Positions 1-9,168 of a DNA stretch of 64,000 nucleotides are shown here, one piece after another; position 1 is the first letter of the stretch; the number at the start of each line of letters is the position of its first letter. Location: contig NZ_CP109467.1 in the NCBI RefSeq assembly GCF_036227325.1, forward strand, positions 5,022,001-5,086,000. Reading direction: 5' to 3'. The DNA is from Streptomyces sp. NBC_01465 (GTDB lineage Bacteria > Actinomycetota > Actinomycetes > Streptomycetales > Streptomycetaceae). The position numbers and the translations under genes were made by a program. Below the pieces are notes generated by a model. The model did not search any database and had not been told where the DNA came from. It saw nothing but the letters and a program-made list of their open reading frames with translations.

Positions 1-22
1 AGGCACCGAAGGCAGACCCGCG

Positions 23-1873
23 ATGACCCAGCCGCCACCGCCACCGCAGCAGCCGCCGAACCAGCCCCCGCAGGGCGGCTTCGGCGCGCCCCAGCAGCCG
101 TACGGCCAGCCGCAGCAGCCCCAGCAGCAGCCGCCGGGCCAGCCCCCGCAGCAGCCGCAGGCCCCGTACGGCCAGCCGCCGCAGCAGCCGTACGGACAGC
201 CGCCGGCACCCCCGCAGCAGCCGTACGCCCAGCCCCAACAGCCGTACGCCCAGCCGCAACAGCAGCCGCAGCAGCCGTACGGACAGCCCCAGCAGCAGCC
301 CCAGCCCGGCTACGGCTACCCGCCGCAACAACAGCAGCCGGGCTACGGCTACCCGACCCCACCGCAGCAGGGCTACGACTTCCCCCAACACACCCAGCCC
401 GTCACCCCGCCCCCCGGCGGCAGCGGCGGCAACAAGAACCAGACCCGCATCATCATCGCGGCGGTCGTAGCCGTCGCCCTGATCATCGGCGGCGGCCTCT
501 GGTACATGTCCGCCCAGGACGACAGCAAGGGCAACAAGGACAACCAGTCCCAGGGCGACACCGGCGGCAGCAAGGGCGGCTCCGGCGGCACCGGCGGCAA
601 CAAGGGCCTCGGCGGCAACGGCACCGAGAAGGTCCCCGCCTCCACCGCGGGCAAGGTGCTCCTCCAGGTGCCCGCCGCCAAGCCCGCCCTCGTCACCGGG
701 GTCAACGGCACCTGGCTCACCGACAAGGCGTTCGTGCAGTCCGGCGTCAACCAGGTCGTCGCCTACGACCTCGCCTCCGGCAGCCCCACCTGGACCGTCA
801 AACTGCCGGGCCCGCTCTGTGCCGCATCGAACCACGTCTCCCCGGACGGCATCACGGCGATCACCTTCCAGCCCGCCACCCCGACCGAGAAGACGAAGTA
901 CTACGGCTGCTCACAGGTGGCCGCGCTCGACCTCAACGCGGGCAAGCTCCTGTGGCGCAAGCAGATCGACGCCCCCGACCGGCCCACCAAGGCCGCCGAG
1001 TTCGACGAGGTCACCGTCGGCCCCGGCGTCGTGGCCACCGGAGGCATCGAGGCCTCGGGGGCCTGGGATCTGAAGACCGGCGCCCTGCGCTGGAAGCCGA
1101 GCGCCAACTCCGAGAACTGCTCGGACAAGGGCTACGCGGGAGGCGAGGCCCTCGTCGCCGTACGCACCTGCGGCGACATCGACAGCCCGCAGCTGACGGT
1201 CCAGCGCGTCGATCCGGTCACCGGAAAGGCGGCGTTCTCGTACGCCCTGCCGCGCGGTGTCCAGTACGCGCACATCGTCTCCACCAAGCCGCTGGTCGTC
1301 GCGGCCGACGTCGGCGACACCGCGGGCGACGGCAGCGGCATCTCCGACTACTTCTCCCTCTCCGACACCGGCACGCTGCTCGCCAGGATCCCGGCCTCGG
1401 GCGCCAAGTACGGCGGCCGGTGCTCCTCCACCGAGGTCGAGGTGTGCCACAACATCGTCGTCGGCAACAACCGCCTCTACCTGCCCACCGAGGAGCACGA
1501 CCGGACGAACGAGATCCTCTCCTTCGACCTGGCCACGGGTAAGTCGACCAGCGACAACGCGCCCGCCGGCGACGGCTTCCGCTCGGTCCCGGTCCGGATG
1601 GACGGCGGAAACCTCATCGTCTACAAGGTGCCCCCGTACGACAAGGGCGGCCAGGTCGTCTCGGTCGACGGCGGAACCTTCAAGCAGACGCTCCTGATGT
1701 CGAATCCGGCCGACAAGGACATCAGGGACGCGGAGACCAGCTTCACCCTGGACCACGCGCAGATCGTCTTCGGAGGCGGCCGTCTCTTCTTCGGCGACGA
1801 GATCCTGGGCGCGGCCGACTCCTGGTCCCCGGACGAGAAGCGTTATCTCACGGTGGGCTTCAGTACGGGCTGA
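23..1873 (+). CDS. Pro/Gln-rich membrane-anchored PQQ-like beta-propeller protein
   Basis: 616 aa. Residues 1-130 are low-complexity Pro/Gln with repeated QQPYGQP-type units. One hydrophobic segment near residues 144-162 (IIIAAVVAVALIIGG) is followed by a Gly/Lys/Asn linker, then a C-terminal domain of about 400 aa with repeated blade-like motifs (VVAYDLASGSPTWTVKL, VAALDLNAGKLLWRK, GAWDLKTGALRW) typical of PQQ-like/WD40-type propellers. The topology suggests an unstructured cytoplasmic N-terminus, one membrane span and an extracellular propeller that binds a ligand or protein. No catalytic residues are recognised. Such proteins are common and uncharacterised in Streptomyces. The ATG has a GAAGG-like site upstream. 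The window edge hides the promoter. Confidence 0.8.
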   Translation: MTQPPPPPQQPPNQPPQGGFGAPQQPYGQPQQPQQQPPGQPPQQPQAPYGQPPQQPYGQPPAPPQQPYAQPQQPYAQPQQQPQQPYGQPQQQPQPGYGYPPQQQQPGYGYPTPPQQGYDFPQHTQPVTPPPGGSGGNKNQTRIIIAAVVAVALIIGGGLWYMSAQDDSKGNKDNQSQGDTGGSKGGSGGTGGNKGLGGNGTEKVPASTAGKVLLQVPAAKPALVTGVNGTWLTDKAFVQSGVNQVVAYDLASGSPTWTVKLPGPLCAASNHVSPDGITAITFQPATPTEKTKYYGCSQVAALDLNAGKLLWRKQIDAPDRPTKAAEFDEVTVGPGVVATGGIEASGAWDLKTGALRWKPSANSENCSDKGYAGGEALVAVRTCGDIDSPQLTVQRVDPVTGKAAFSYALPRGVQYAHIVSTKPLVVAADVGDTAGDGSGISDYFSLSDTGTLLARIPASGAKYGGRCSSTEVEVCHNIVVGNNRLYLPTEEHDRTNEILSFDLATGKSTSDNAPAGDGFRSVPVRMDGGNLIVYKVPPYDKGGQVVSVDGGTFKQTLLMSNPADKDIRDAETSFTLDHAQIVFGGGRLFFGDEILGAADSWSPDEKRYLTVGFSTG

Positions 1874-2029
1874 TCCGGCCACCAAATAGCCCAGAATGGA
1901 AGGGATTTCAACATTCCAGGGGGCTTCTGACCGGTAAGGGGCGCGCGACGTCGAACAAGCGTGTAGCTTGCCGGGTCAGGAGGGCCGGGGGGCCTGCTCC
2001 GTGGGGGTCACACTGTGGGGGGTAGCTCT

Positions 2030-2746
2030 ATGGGCGTGCGGCTCATGGTGGTCGACGACCACCGCTTGCTCGCCGAGGCACTCGCCTCGGCGCTGAAACT
2101 GCGCGGCCACCGCGTGCTCGCCGCGGCCGCACCCACCGGCGGCTCGGCCGAGCTGGTGATCGGCCGCGCGCCCGAGGTCTGCCTCTTCGGTACGGCAACA
2201 CCCGCCGAACCAGGGGCTTTCGACCCCATCGTGCGGATCAAGAAGGAGCGCCCCCAGGTCGCCGTGGTGGTGCTCGGCCCGGTGCCGAGCCCCCGCGGCA
2301 TCGCGGCCGCCTTCGCCGCGGGCGCATCCGGTTACGTACGCCACGACGAGCGCATCGAGGGCGTCGAGCGCGCCATGGTGAAGGCCAGAGCGGGGGAGGC
2401 GGCCGTCGCGCCGCAGCTCCTGCAGGGCGCCTTCGCCGAACTCCTCAACCCGGCCGCCCAGCCCGACGACGAGGGCCAGCGCCTGCTGCAGATGCTGACC
2501 CCGCGCGAGATCGAGGTGCTCGTACGGGTGGCCGACGGCGAGGACACCCGGCTGATCGCGGCCGGGATGGGCATCGCGCCGAGCACCGCCCGCACCCACG
2601 TCCAGCGCGTCCTGATGAAGCTCGGCGTCGGCTCACGCCTGGAGGCCGCGGCCCTCGCGGCGCGCACCGGGCTGCTCGACCGGGCGACGGTCAGCGCGTC
2701 CCTGCAGCTCGGGGGTACGGAAACAGGGCCGGACCTCAGCGTGTGA
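2030..2746 (+). CDS. LuxR/NarL-family response regulator with degenerate receiver
   Basis: About 238 aa from the ATG at 2030, preceded by a GGGGGG tract; a GTG at 2015 is possible but badly placed. The N-terminal receiver keeps the acidic pair (VVDDHRLLAEAL). The strand that normally carries the phospho-acceptor Asp reads PEVCLFGTATP, so the Asp is missing, and the usual Lys before the last helix is Arg (GYVRHD). The C-terminal LuxR helix-turn-helix is intact (LTPREIEVLVRVADG, STARTHVQRVLMKLG). It probably binds DNA without classical phosphorylation. No sensor kinase is adjacent. A related regulator lies at 9169-9942, on the other side of the gal operon. Confidence 0.9.
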   Translation: MGVRLMVVDDHRLLAEALASALKLRGHRVLAAAAPTGGSAELVIGRAPEVCLFGTATPAEPGAFDPIVRIKKERPQVAVVVLGPVPSPRGIAAAFAAGASGYVRHDERIEGVERAMVKARAGEAAVAPQLLQGAFAELLNPAAQPDDEGQRLLQMLTPREIEVLVRVADGEDTRLIAAGMGIAPSTARTHVQRVLMKLGVGSRLEAAALAARTGLLDRATVSASLQLGGTETGPDLSV

Positions 2747-2759
2747 AGTCCGGCCCTGT
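2723..2759. terminator. Bidirectional hairpin terminator
   Basis: Perfect 12-bp inverted repeat (ACAGGGCCGGAC / GTCCGGCCCTGT) with a 13-nt loop that contains the stop codon of the upstream regulator. It lies between convergent genes ending at 2746 and 2769, so it can serve both. Confidence 0.75.
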
Positions 2760-2768
2760 CCAGGGGAG

Positions 2769-3044
2769 TTACTCCGACGGCGTCGGCGGCGCCACGACCG
2801 GGCGCAGCTTCAGCCAGACGAGGAAGAACAGCCCCAGGGCGAGCATCGCGAGCCCCGTCCAGAGGTTGATGTTGACCCCCTGCGCCTTCTTCATGTCGGC
2901 GTCGGAGACGGTGATCCCGGCGATCGTCACGATGACGCCGTAGACGACGAACAGTCCGCCGATGATGCGCCGGATGTCGAAGAGACGGGCGGCGGTGGCC
3001 GACTTGGCCTCCAGCTCGGAGACTTCCTTGTGCAGCTCAGACAT
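2769..3044 (-). CDS. Small two-span membrane protein, symporter partner
   Basis: 91 aa. A short charged N-terminal helix (SELHKEVSELEAKSATAARL) is followed by two predicted membrane spans near residues 27-46 and 61-82 and a Pro-rich tail. It begins 15 bp downstream of the symporter on the same strand and is almost certainly cotranscribed. Small accessory proteins of this kind are frequent next to actinobacterial sodium:solute symporters. The function is not established; a stabilising or regulatory subunit is an inference from position. Confidence 0.75.
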   Translation of the reverse strand: MSELHKEVSELEAKSATAARLFDIRRIIGGLFVVYGVIVTIAGITVSDADMKKAQGVNINLWTGLAMLALGLFFLVWLKLRPVVAPPTPSE

Positions 3045-3059
3045 GGTGGTTGCCTCCGA

Positions 3060-4730
3060 TCAGATCGAGTACGGGATGTAGCAGAGCGCGGCGAGGACGA
3101 TCGCGCCCCAGCCGAGCAGTGCCGGCTTGCGGTACCAGGCGTCGTCGCCCTCGGCGGGCGGCTCCTCCATGTCCGGGGACTTGGTGCCGTAGACGAGACC
3201 CGCGAGTTCGGCCTCGGGCTTCGGCGCGGTGAAGAGCGTGACGACGACCATGACGACCGCACCGGCGACGAAGCCGACGATCGCGGAGACGAAGTTGGCG
3301 CCCTGGTCGGTGGGGATGGAGATGACGCCCTGCTTGTAGATCCAGAAGTAGTTGAGCATGGCGGCCGAGGTGCCCGCGAGCAGGCCCCAGACGCCGGACT
3401 TCATGGACGCGCGCTTCCAGAACATTCCGATGATGAAGACCACGAACATCGGGACGTTGAAGAAGGAGAACAGCGTCTGCAGGTACCCCATGATGTTGGA
3501 GAACGAGGAGGCGATGAAGGCCGTGCCGATGGAGGCCAGTACGCCGACGGCCGTGATGAGGCGGCCGAAGCGCAGGTAGTACGCGTCCGGCTTGTCCTTC
3601 TTCACGTACCGCGCCCAGATGTCCGTCGTGAACACGGTGTTGAACGACGAGACGTTGGCCGCCATGCCCGCCATGAACGCGGCGAGCAGACCGGTGACCG
3701 CGATGCCGAGGACACCGTTGGGGAGCAGGTCCTGCATGAGCAGCGGGATCGCGTCGTTGTACTGCAGACCCGAGCCGGAGAGCCCGATCTTCGGGGCGAC
3801 GACGGCGGCGACCAGGCCCGGGATCATCACCAGGAAGACGATGAAGATCTTCGGGAACGCGGCGATCAGCGGGGTGCGCTGGGCGGCCGAGAGGTTCTTG
3901 GCGGAGAGTGCGCGCTGCACCTCGGCGAAGTTGGTCGTCCAGTAGCCGAAGGAGAGGACGAAGCCGAGGCCGAGGATGATCGTCAGCCAGTTCGCGCCGA
4001 GCGGGTTGGCCTGGCCGATGGCCGTGCCGTCCCAGGCGGAGAGGAAGCTGTGGCCGTGGCTCTTCTCCAGGGAGTCCGTCAGCCCGTCCCAGCCGCCGAC
4101 CTTCTTCAGGCCGAGGATGGTGAGCGGGATGAGCGCGGCGAGGATCACGAAGAACTGCAGGACTTCGTTGTAGATCGCCGACGAGAGACCGCCGATGGTG
4201 ATGTACAGGAGGACGAAGAGGCCCGCGACCACGATCGCGACCCACTGCGGCCAGCCCAGGAGCGCCTCCACGACGATCGACAGGGCGTAGAGGTTCACGC
4301 CCGCGATCAGGATCGCCGCGAAGGCGAAGAGTATGGAGCTCAGCAGATGGGCGGACTTGTCGAAGCGCTGGAGCAGGAACTCCGGTACGGAGCGCACCTT
4401 CGACTTGTAGTAGAAGGGCATCATCACCAGGCCGAGGAAGACCATGGCCGGGATGGCGCCGATCCAGTACCAGTGGACGACCGCGACGCCGTACTGCGCG
4501 CCCGTCGCCGCCATGCCCAGGATCTCGGTCGCGCCGAGGTTGGCCGCGACGAATGCCAGGCCGGTGACCCAGGCCGGCAGTGAGCGGCCCGAGAGGAAGA
4601 AGTCGAGACTGGTCTTCACGCTGGCACGGGCCGCGAAGCCGATGCCGAGGACCACGACGAAGTAGATCGCCATGATCGCGTAATCGAGCCCGTTGGTGGG
4701 GAGCCGGAGCCCTGCGGCGAGAGTGTGCAT
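3060..4730 (-). CDS. Sodium:solute symporter (SSS family), probable galactose/sugar uptake
   Basis: 556 aa, the usual length for the SSS/SGLT family, with about 13-14 hydrophobic spans. Family-like segments include IYFVVVLGIGF near the start, DFFLSGRSLPAWVTGLAFVA, GATEILGMAA, and FNTVFTTDIWARYVKKD late in the protein. It is read divergently from galT-galE-galK across about 250 bp, so the obvious inference is Na+-coupled import of galactose for the Leloir pathway. The substrate is inferred from context only. The ATG at 4730 follows a purine-poor leader; no alternative start fits better. Confidence 0.9.
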   Translation of the reverse strand: MHTLAAGLRLPTNGLDYAIMAIYFVVVLGIGFAARASVKTSLDFFLSGRSLPAWVTGLAFVAANLGATEILGMAATGAQYGVAVVHWYWIGAIPAMVFLGLVMMPFYYKSKVRSVPEFLLQRFDKSAHLLSSILFAFAAILIAGVNLYALSIVVEALLGWPQWVAIVVAGLFVLLYITIGGLSSAIYNEVLQFFVILAALIPLTILGLKKVGGWDGLTDSLEKSHGHSFLSAWDGTAIGQANPLGANWLTIILGLGFVLSFGYWTTNFAEVQRALSAKNLSAAQRTPLIAAFPKIFIVFLVMIPGLVAAVVAPKIGLSGSGLQYNDAIPLLMQDLLPNGVLGIAVTGLLAAFMAGMAANVSSFNTVFTTDIWARYVKKDKPDAYYLRFGRLITAVGVLASIGTAFIASSFSNIMGYLQTLFSFFNVPMFVVFIIGMFWKRASMKSGVWGLLAGTSAAMLNYFWIYKQGVISIPTDQGANFVSAIVGFVAGAVVMVVVTLFTAPKPEAELAGLVYGTKSPDMEEPPAEGDDAWYRKPALLGWGAIVLAALCYIPYSI

Positions 4731-4979
4731 GGGGGTACTCGCTTCGTTGCGCGAACTGAACAGGACCGGAACTTACGCTTCCGAGTTCAGGAAGTGAACA
4801 GTTTTGTTGAGGTTGTTTGTTGGATTGTGATCGCAGAGGGCGTTTTGTCCTGATGTTGCGCGAGGGAAAGCGCTTGCCTGTTGAAGGCGTCACACCCATT
4901 GACTGCGCTGTTGGCTTGTGGTTTGTTATGTTCGGTTCTGTTGAGTGTGCGTGTGTGTTGCAGTGCGAGGAGCGCCAGC
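4731..4979. promoter_or_regulatory. Divergent gal control region
   Basis: About 250 bp between the symporter and galT, conspicuously richer in A+T and in T-runs than its surroundings. TGAACAG occurs at 4757-4763 and 4795-4801, 38 bp apart, and GTTCAG (the reverse complement of CTGAAC at 4756-4761) lies at 4785-4790. A second cluster of TTGTTTGTTGG/GGTTTGTTA-like words lies at 4805-4930. In S. lividans the gal operon is known to start from a galactose-induced, glucose-repressed promoter upstream of galT; these repeats are candidates for the operator here. The regulator is not identified. Confidence 0.5.
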
Positions 4980-6041
4980 GTGAAGAAGACATCGACCCGG
5001 CTCGCCGACGGTCGTGAGCTGCTCTACTACGACTCACGCGACGACGCGGTACGAGACGACGCCGACCTGCGCCCTCTCGACCCGGTCTCCACCGCCTCCG
5101 AGGTCCGTCACGACCCGCTGCTCGGTGACGCGGTCGCCGTCGCCTCGCACCGCCAGGGGCGCATCTACCACCCCCCGGCCGACGAGTGCCCCCTCTGTCC
5201 TTCCCGTAACGGACGGCTCAGCGAAATCCCGGCGCCCGAGTACGACGTGGCGGTCTTCGAGAACCGCTTCCCGTCCCTCGCCGGCGACTCCGGCCGCTGC
5301 GAGGTCGTCTGCTTCACCTCCGACCACGACGCGTCCTTCGCCGACCTCACGGACGAGCAGGCGGCCCTGGTCCTGGAGGCCTGGACCGACAGGACCGCGG
5401 AGCTCGCCGAACTCCCGCAGGTCAAGCAGGTGTTCTGCTTCGAGAACCGCGGCGCCGAGATCGGCGTCACCCTCGGCCACCCGCACGGCCAGATCTACGG
5501 CTACCCCTTCATCACCCCGCGCACCGAGGCGATGCTGCGCAGCGCCGACGCGTTCGCGGAAGCCACCAGCGGCGGCAACCTCTTCGACGACGTCGTCGCC
5601 CGCGAGCTCGCGGACGGCTCCCGCATCGTCATGGAGGGCGAGCACTGGGTGGCCTTCGTCCCGTACGCCGCGCACTGGCCGTACGAGGTGCACCTCTACC
5701 CGCGCAAGCGCGTCCCCGACCTCCGCTTCCTCGACGAGGACGCCCGCACAGAGTTCCCACAGATGTACCTGGAACTCTTGAGGCGCTTCGACCGGATCTT
5801 CGGCGAGGGCGAGCCGCCGACGCCGTACATCTCGGCCTGGCACCAGGCGCCGTTCGGCGAACTGGACGGACACAGCGTCAACCGGGACGAATTCGCCCTG
5901 CATCTGGAGCTTTTCACCATCCGCCGCACTTCCGGCAAGCTGAAGTTCCTCGCGGGTTCCGAGTCCGGCATGAACGTCTTCATCAACGACGTGCCGCCGG
6001 AGTCCGCGGCAGAGCGACTGCGAGAGGTAGCGAGCAAGTGA
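4980..6041 (+). CDS. galT: Galactose-1-phosphate uridylyltransferase
   Basis: 353 aa from the GTG at 4980, which has GAGGAG seven bases upstream. An upstream ATG at 4881 would add a spurious hydrophobic leader. The enzyme exchanges UMP between UDP-glucose and galactose-1-phosphate in the Leloir pathway. The active-site HPHGQ is at residues 167-171, and the second His is the family's covalent UMP carrier. A CPLC pair near residue 68 matches the zinc-ligand region, and the late WHQAPF segment carries another family His. The stop overlaps the galE start (GTGA), which indicates translational coupling. Confidence 0.96.
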   Translation: MKKTSTRLADGRELLYYDSRDDAVRDDADLRPLDPVSTASEVRHDPLLGDAVAVASHRQGRIYHPPADECPLCPSRNGRLSEIPAPEYDVAVFENRFPSLAGDSGRCEVVCFTSDHDASFADLTDEQAALVLEAWTDRTAELAELPQVKQVFCFENRGAEIGVTLGHPHGQIYGYPFITPRTEAMLRSADAFAEATSGGNLFDDVVARELADGSRIVMEGEHWVAFVPYAAHWPYEVHLYPRKRVPDLRFLDEDARTEFPQMYLELLRRFDRIFGEGEPPTPYISAWHQAPFGELDGHSVNRDEFALHLELFTIRRTSGKLKFLAGSESGMNVFINDVPPESAAERLREVASK

Positions 6042-7009
6042 GCAACAAGTACCTGGTGACGGGCGGCGCGGGCTATGTGGGCAGCGTCGTGGCGGCGCAC
6101 CTGCTGGAGGCCGGCCACGAGGTCACCGTCCTCGACGACCTCTCCACCGGCTTCCGCGAGGGCGTCCCCGCAGGCGCGCACTTCATCGAGGGCCGCATCC
6201 AGGACGCCGACAAGTGGCTCGACTCCTCGTACGACGGCGTCCTGCACTTCGCCGCCTCCTCCCAGGTCGGCGAGTCCGTCGCCAACCCGGAGAAGTACTG
6301 GCTGAACAACGTCGGCGGTACGACGGCCCTCCTCGCCGCGATGCGCTCGGCGGGCGTCCGCACCCTGGTCTTCTCCTCGACGGCGGCGACGTACGGCGAG
6401 CCCGAGTCGGTCCCGATCCGCGAGTCCGCCCCCACCTCCCCGACCAACCCGTACGGCGCGACGAAGCTCGCCGTCGACCACATGATCACGGGAGAGTGCG
6501 CGGCCCACGGCCTGGCGGCCACCTCGCTGCGCTACTTCAACGTCGCGGGCGCCTACGGCACGTACGGCGAGCGCCACGACCCCGAGTCGCACCTCATCCC
6601 CCTGGTCCTCCAGGTCGCCCAGGGCAAGCGCGACGCGATCTCGGTCTACGGCGACGACTACCCGACCCCCGACGGCACCTGCGTCCGCGACTACATCCAC
6701 GTCGCCGACCTCGCCGAGGCCCACCTCCTCGCCCTGGCCGCGGCCACCCCCGGCGAGCACCTGATCTGCAACCTCGGCAACGGCACCGGCTTCTCGGTCC
6801 GCGAGGTCGTCGACACGGTCCGCAAGGTCACCGGTCACCCGATCCCCGAGATCACCGAGGCGCGGCGCGCCGGCGACCCGGCCGCCCTCGTCGCCTCCGC
6901 GGACACCGCACGCGAGCGGCTGGGCTGGCAGCCCTCCCGCCCCGACCTGGCCGGCATCGTCTCCGATGCGTGGGCATTCGCTCAGAACAAGGGAGTTGCT
7001 GAGGCATGA
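6038..7009 (+). CDS. galE: UDP-glucose 4-epimerase
   Basis: 323 aa short-chain dehydrogenase-fold epimerase that interconverts UDP-galactose and UDP-glucose. The N-terminal NAD-binding GGAGYVG motif is at residues 8-14, and D32DLSTG follows strand two. The catalytic Ser/Thr region is SSTAATYGE, with the Tyr139-x3-Lys143 pair (YGATK). The C-terminal half has the [10 protein letters not shown] and [12 protein letters not shown] sugar-nucleotide motifs. The GTG start overlaps the galT stop by 4 bp and its own stop overlaps the galK ATG. It supplies UDP-galactose for envelope glycans as well as catabolism. Confidence 0.96.
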   Translation: MSNKYLVTGGAGYVGSVVAAHLLEAGHEVTVLDDLSTGFREGVPAGAHFIEGRIQDADKWLDSSYDGVLHFAASSQVGESVANPEKYWLNNVGGTTALLAAMRSAGVRTLVFSSTAATYGEPESVPIRESAPTSPTNPYGATKLAVDHMITGECAAHGLAATSLRYFNVAGAYGTYGERHDPESHLIPLVLQVAQGKRDAISVYGDDYPTPDGTCVRDYIHVADLAEAHLLALAAATPGEHLICNLGNGTGFSVREVVDTVRKVTGHPIPEITEARRAGDPAALVASADTARERLGWQPSRPDLAGIVSDAWAFAQNKGVAEA

Positions 7010-8136
7010 GTTTCCAGGAGCTGTACGGGACCGCCCCCGAGGGGGTCTGGGCCGCACCCGGCCGGGTCAACCTGATCGGCGAGTACACGGACTTCAACGA
7101 GGGCTTCGTGATGCCCCTCGCGCTGCCGCACACGGCGGTCGCCGAGGTGTCGCGCCGTACGGACGGAATCCTCCGCCTCTTCTCGGCCGACATCGAGGGC
7201 GGCATCGTCCAGCTCCACGTGGATGAACTCGAACCCCTCACCAACACCAGCTGGGCCGCGTACCCGGCAGGCGTGGTCTGGGCGCTGCGCGAGGCGGGCC
7301 ACGCGGTCACGGGCGCGGACATCCACCTCACCTCCACCGTCCCGACGGGCGCGGGCCTCTCGTCCTCGGCGGCCCTGGAGATCGTGACCGCACTCGCGCT
7401 CAACGACCTGTACGAACTGGGCCTCTCCGCACAGGAGTTGGCCGTGATCGCCCAGCGCGCCGAGAACGCCTTCGTCGGCGTCCCGTGCGGGATCATGGAC
7501 CAGACGGCCTCCGCCTGCTGCACCGAGGGCCACGCCCTCTACCTGGACTGTCGCGACCTCTCCACCCGCCAGGTCCCCTTCGACCTCGCCGCCCAGGGCC
7601 TGCAGCTCCTGGTCGTCGACACGCGCGTCAAGCACGCGCTGGGCGACGGGGCGTACGCCGAGCGGCGCGAGGGCTGCGAGGAGGGCGCGCGGCAGCTGGG
7701 CGTGAGCCACCTCCGGGACGTCCCGTACAGCGAACTCCCGGCCGCCCTGGCCAAGTTGGACGACGAGCGCATCCGCCGCTACGTCCGCCACATCGTCTCC
7801 GACGACCACCGCGTCGAGCAGACGATCGAGCTCCTGGACGCGGGCGACATCCGCGCCATAGGCCCCGTCCTCGTCGAGGGCCACACCTCGCTCCGCGACG
7901 ACCTGCGCATCTCCTGCGAGGAGCTGGACCTGGTCGTCGACACGGCGGTCGCGGCCGGCGCGGTCGGCGCCCGGATGACGGGCGGCGGCTTCGGCGGCTC
8001 GGCGATCGTGCTCCTGGAGGCGACGGACGCGGAAACGATCACGAAGTCGATCGAAGAGGCCTTCGCGGCAGCGGGCCACGCGGCCCCGCGCGTCTTCGAG
8101 GCGACCCCTTCGGCGGGCGCGCACCGCCTGAGCTGA
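7006..8136 (+). CDS. galK: Galactokinase
   Basis: 376 aa GHMP-family kinase that phosphorylates galactose at C1 with ATP. The N-terminal galactokinase signature is [15 protein letters not shown] (near residues 20-34), the ATP-binding Ser-rich loop is [13 protein letters not shown], and motif 3 is [11 protein letters not shown] near residues 322-332. [10 protein letters not shown] carries the Asp that acts as base in this family. It is the last gene of the galTEK operon, coupled to galE by ATGA overlap and followed by a strong hairpin. Length and motifs are all canonical. Confidence 0.96.
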   Translation: MSFQELYGTAPEGVWAAPGRVNLIGEYTDFNEGFVMPLALPHTAVAEVSRRTDGILRLFSADIEGGIVQLHVDELEPLTNTSWAAYPAGVVWALREAGHAVTGADIHLTSTVPTGAGLSSSAALEIVTALALNDLYELGLSAQELAVIAQRAENAFVGVPCGIMDQTASACCTEGHALYLDCRDLSTRQVPFDLAAQGLQLLVVDTRVKHALGDGAYAERREGCEEGARQLGVSHLRDVPYSELPAALAKLDDERIRRYVRHIVSDDHRVEQTIELLDAGDIRAIGPVLVEGHTSLRDDLRISCEELDLVVDTAVAAGAVGARMTGGGFGGSAIVLLEATDAETITKSIEEAFAAAGHAAPRVFEATPSAGAHRLS

Positions 8137-8159
8137 ACCACCACGTCGTACGAACGGGT

Positions 8160-8192
8160 GCGTGAGGTGGAGGGATGACCTCCACCTCACGC
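8160..8192. terminator. Hairpin terminator between galK and the Uma2 gene
   Basis: Perfect 14-bp stem (8160-8173 with 8179-8192; GCGTGAGGTGGAGG and its complement) around a GATGA loop. It sits 24 bp after the galK stop and 10 bp before the end of the convergent Uma2 gene, so it probably terminates both. Confidence 0.8.
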
Positions 8193-8201
8193 GCGGCTTG
8201 G

Positions 8202-8753
8202 TCAGCGGGTGCTGGTCTCCGGCTCGGTCCGGGGGAGCTCGTCGAGGTCGAGGGTGAAGACGCGGCCGTCGGCCAGCTCGACGGGGAGCTTGCCGGTGCC
8301 GTACTTGTGGGTGTGCGCGGCGACGTAACCGGTGCCGGTCGGCTGCGTGTGGAGGACGATCTCCTGGGCGTAGGGGTCCACGATCAGGTAGACGGGAATG
8401 CCGTAGCGACCGTACTTGGCGGTGCAGTCGTCGTAGTCCTTGCGGGCCGACGAGGTCGAGACGACCTCGGAGATCAGCAGAACGTCCTCGAAGCTGTACC
8501 GCTTGCCCTGCTTCTGTGCGTCCTCGCGCAGGATCGCGAGATCGGGGGCGGAGTTCTCGTCCGCGGGGAAGTCGATGTACACGTCGGAGGTGACCTTCGC
8601 GTGACGGCCGAGGGCGAGCGAGTCGATCTGCATCGAGCGGATCGTGCTGGAGTGTTCCTCGCTCCGCGGTGTCATGATCACCTTTCCGTCGGCACCGAAG
8701 AAGACCGAGTACCCCTTGGGAAACTCGGTGTGCACGATTGCGTCGACACTCAT
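8202..8753 (-). CDS. Uma2-family (DUF820) restriction-endonuclease-fold protein
   Basis: 183 aa. The pattern is that of Uma2/DUF820: an N-terminal beta/alpha segment, then an Asp-rich strand (DVYIDFPADENSAPDLAIL), a conserved EDVLLISEVVS strand carrying the putative catalytic Glu, and VYLIVDPYAQEIVLH, which replaces the usual YW.VD motif. The family has a PD-(D/E)XK-like fold and is greatly expanded in Streptomyces and cyanobacteria; its true role is unknown. It is a monocistronic gene, convergent with galK. A second family member occurs at 48212-48865. Confidence 0.85.
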   Translation of the reverse strand: MSVDAIVHTEFPKGYSVFFGADGKVIMTPRSEEHSSTIRSMQIDSLALGRHAKVTSDVYIDFPADENSAPDLAILREDAQKQGKRYSFEDVLLISEVVSTSSARKDYDDCTAKYGRYGIPVYLIVDPYAQEIVLHTQPTGTGYVAAHTHKYGTGKLPVELADGRVFTLDLDELPRTEPETSTR

Positions 8754-9168
8754 GGACGGCTCCTACCTGTATGACGCCAGGCTACGGCGGGCAAGCGGCC
8801 AGGGGCGGCCGGAGGGCGGCCTGGGCCCCGTCGCCCCGAGGCCGGGCGGTACTGGACCTTCCGGTGGTACCAAAGCCCTGAATATGCCACTGGCCCGGGC
8901 GACTTCTGTCGCAAAGCATCACAACCGACACATCGCCCACAAGCCATCGGTCAATCCTGCAAATTGCCTTCCCCTCCGGCCCCCCGCCCGTACGCTGAAC
9001 CACAGCACCGGTGGGGGCCGGTGTTGATCAGGGGGCGAGACAGTCGGGTACGACGCCCGGGGTGGGGTAGTAGTCGATGCACGGCGGCGGCCGTGCGGAC
9101 CGGCACCTCCTTCACATCGGGCGCCGTACCTGCGCCGGTCCGTCCCCCGACGCATGGGGGTTAATCAA
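8754..9168. other. Intergenic region, no gene seen
   Basis: About 415 bp between the divergent Uma2 and response-regulator genes. Short ORFs occur on both strands but have no supporting start sites or recognisable products. It presumably holds both promoters. A locally AT-richer stretch at 8920-8970 is the likeliest promoter position, but no convincing -35/-10 pair was seen. Confidence 0.4.

Noticed and set aside
4881..4979. Upstream extension of galT with a hydrophobic, Cys-containing leader that looks like a lipoprotein signal
   Set aside because: GalT is cytoplasmic, the GTG at 4980 has a good ribosome site, and the extension runs through the promoter region.
3030..5037. Long open frames of 517 and 666 codons overlapping the symporter
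   Set aside because: They are Arg/Asp/Glu- or Arg/Pro-rich, lie on or opposite a well-conserved gene, and arise from the high third-position GC.
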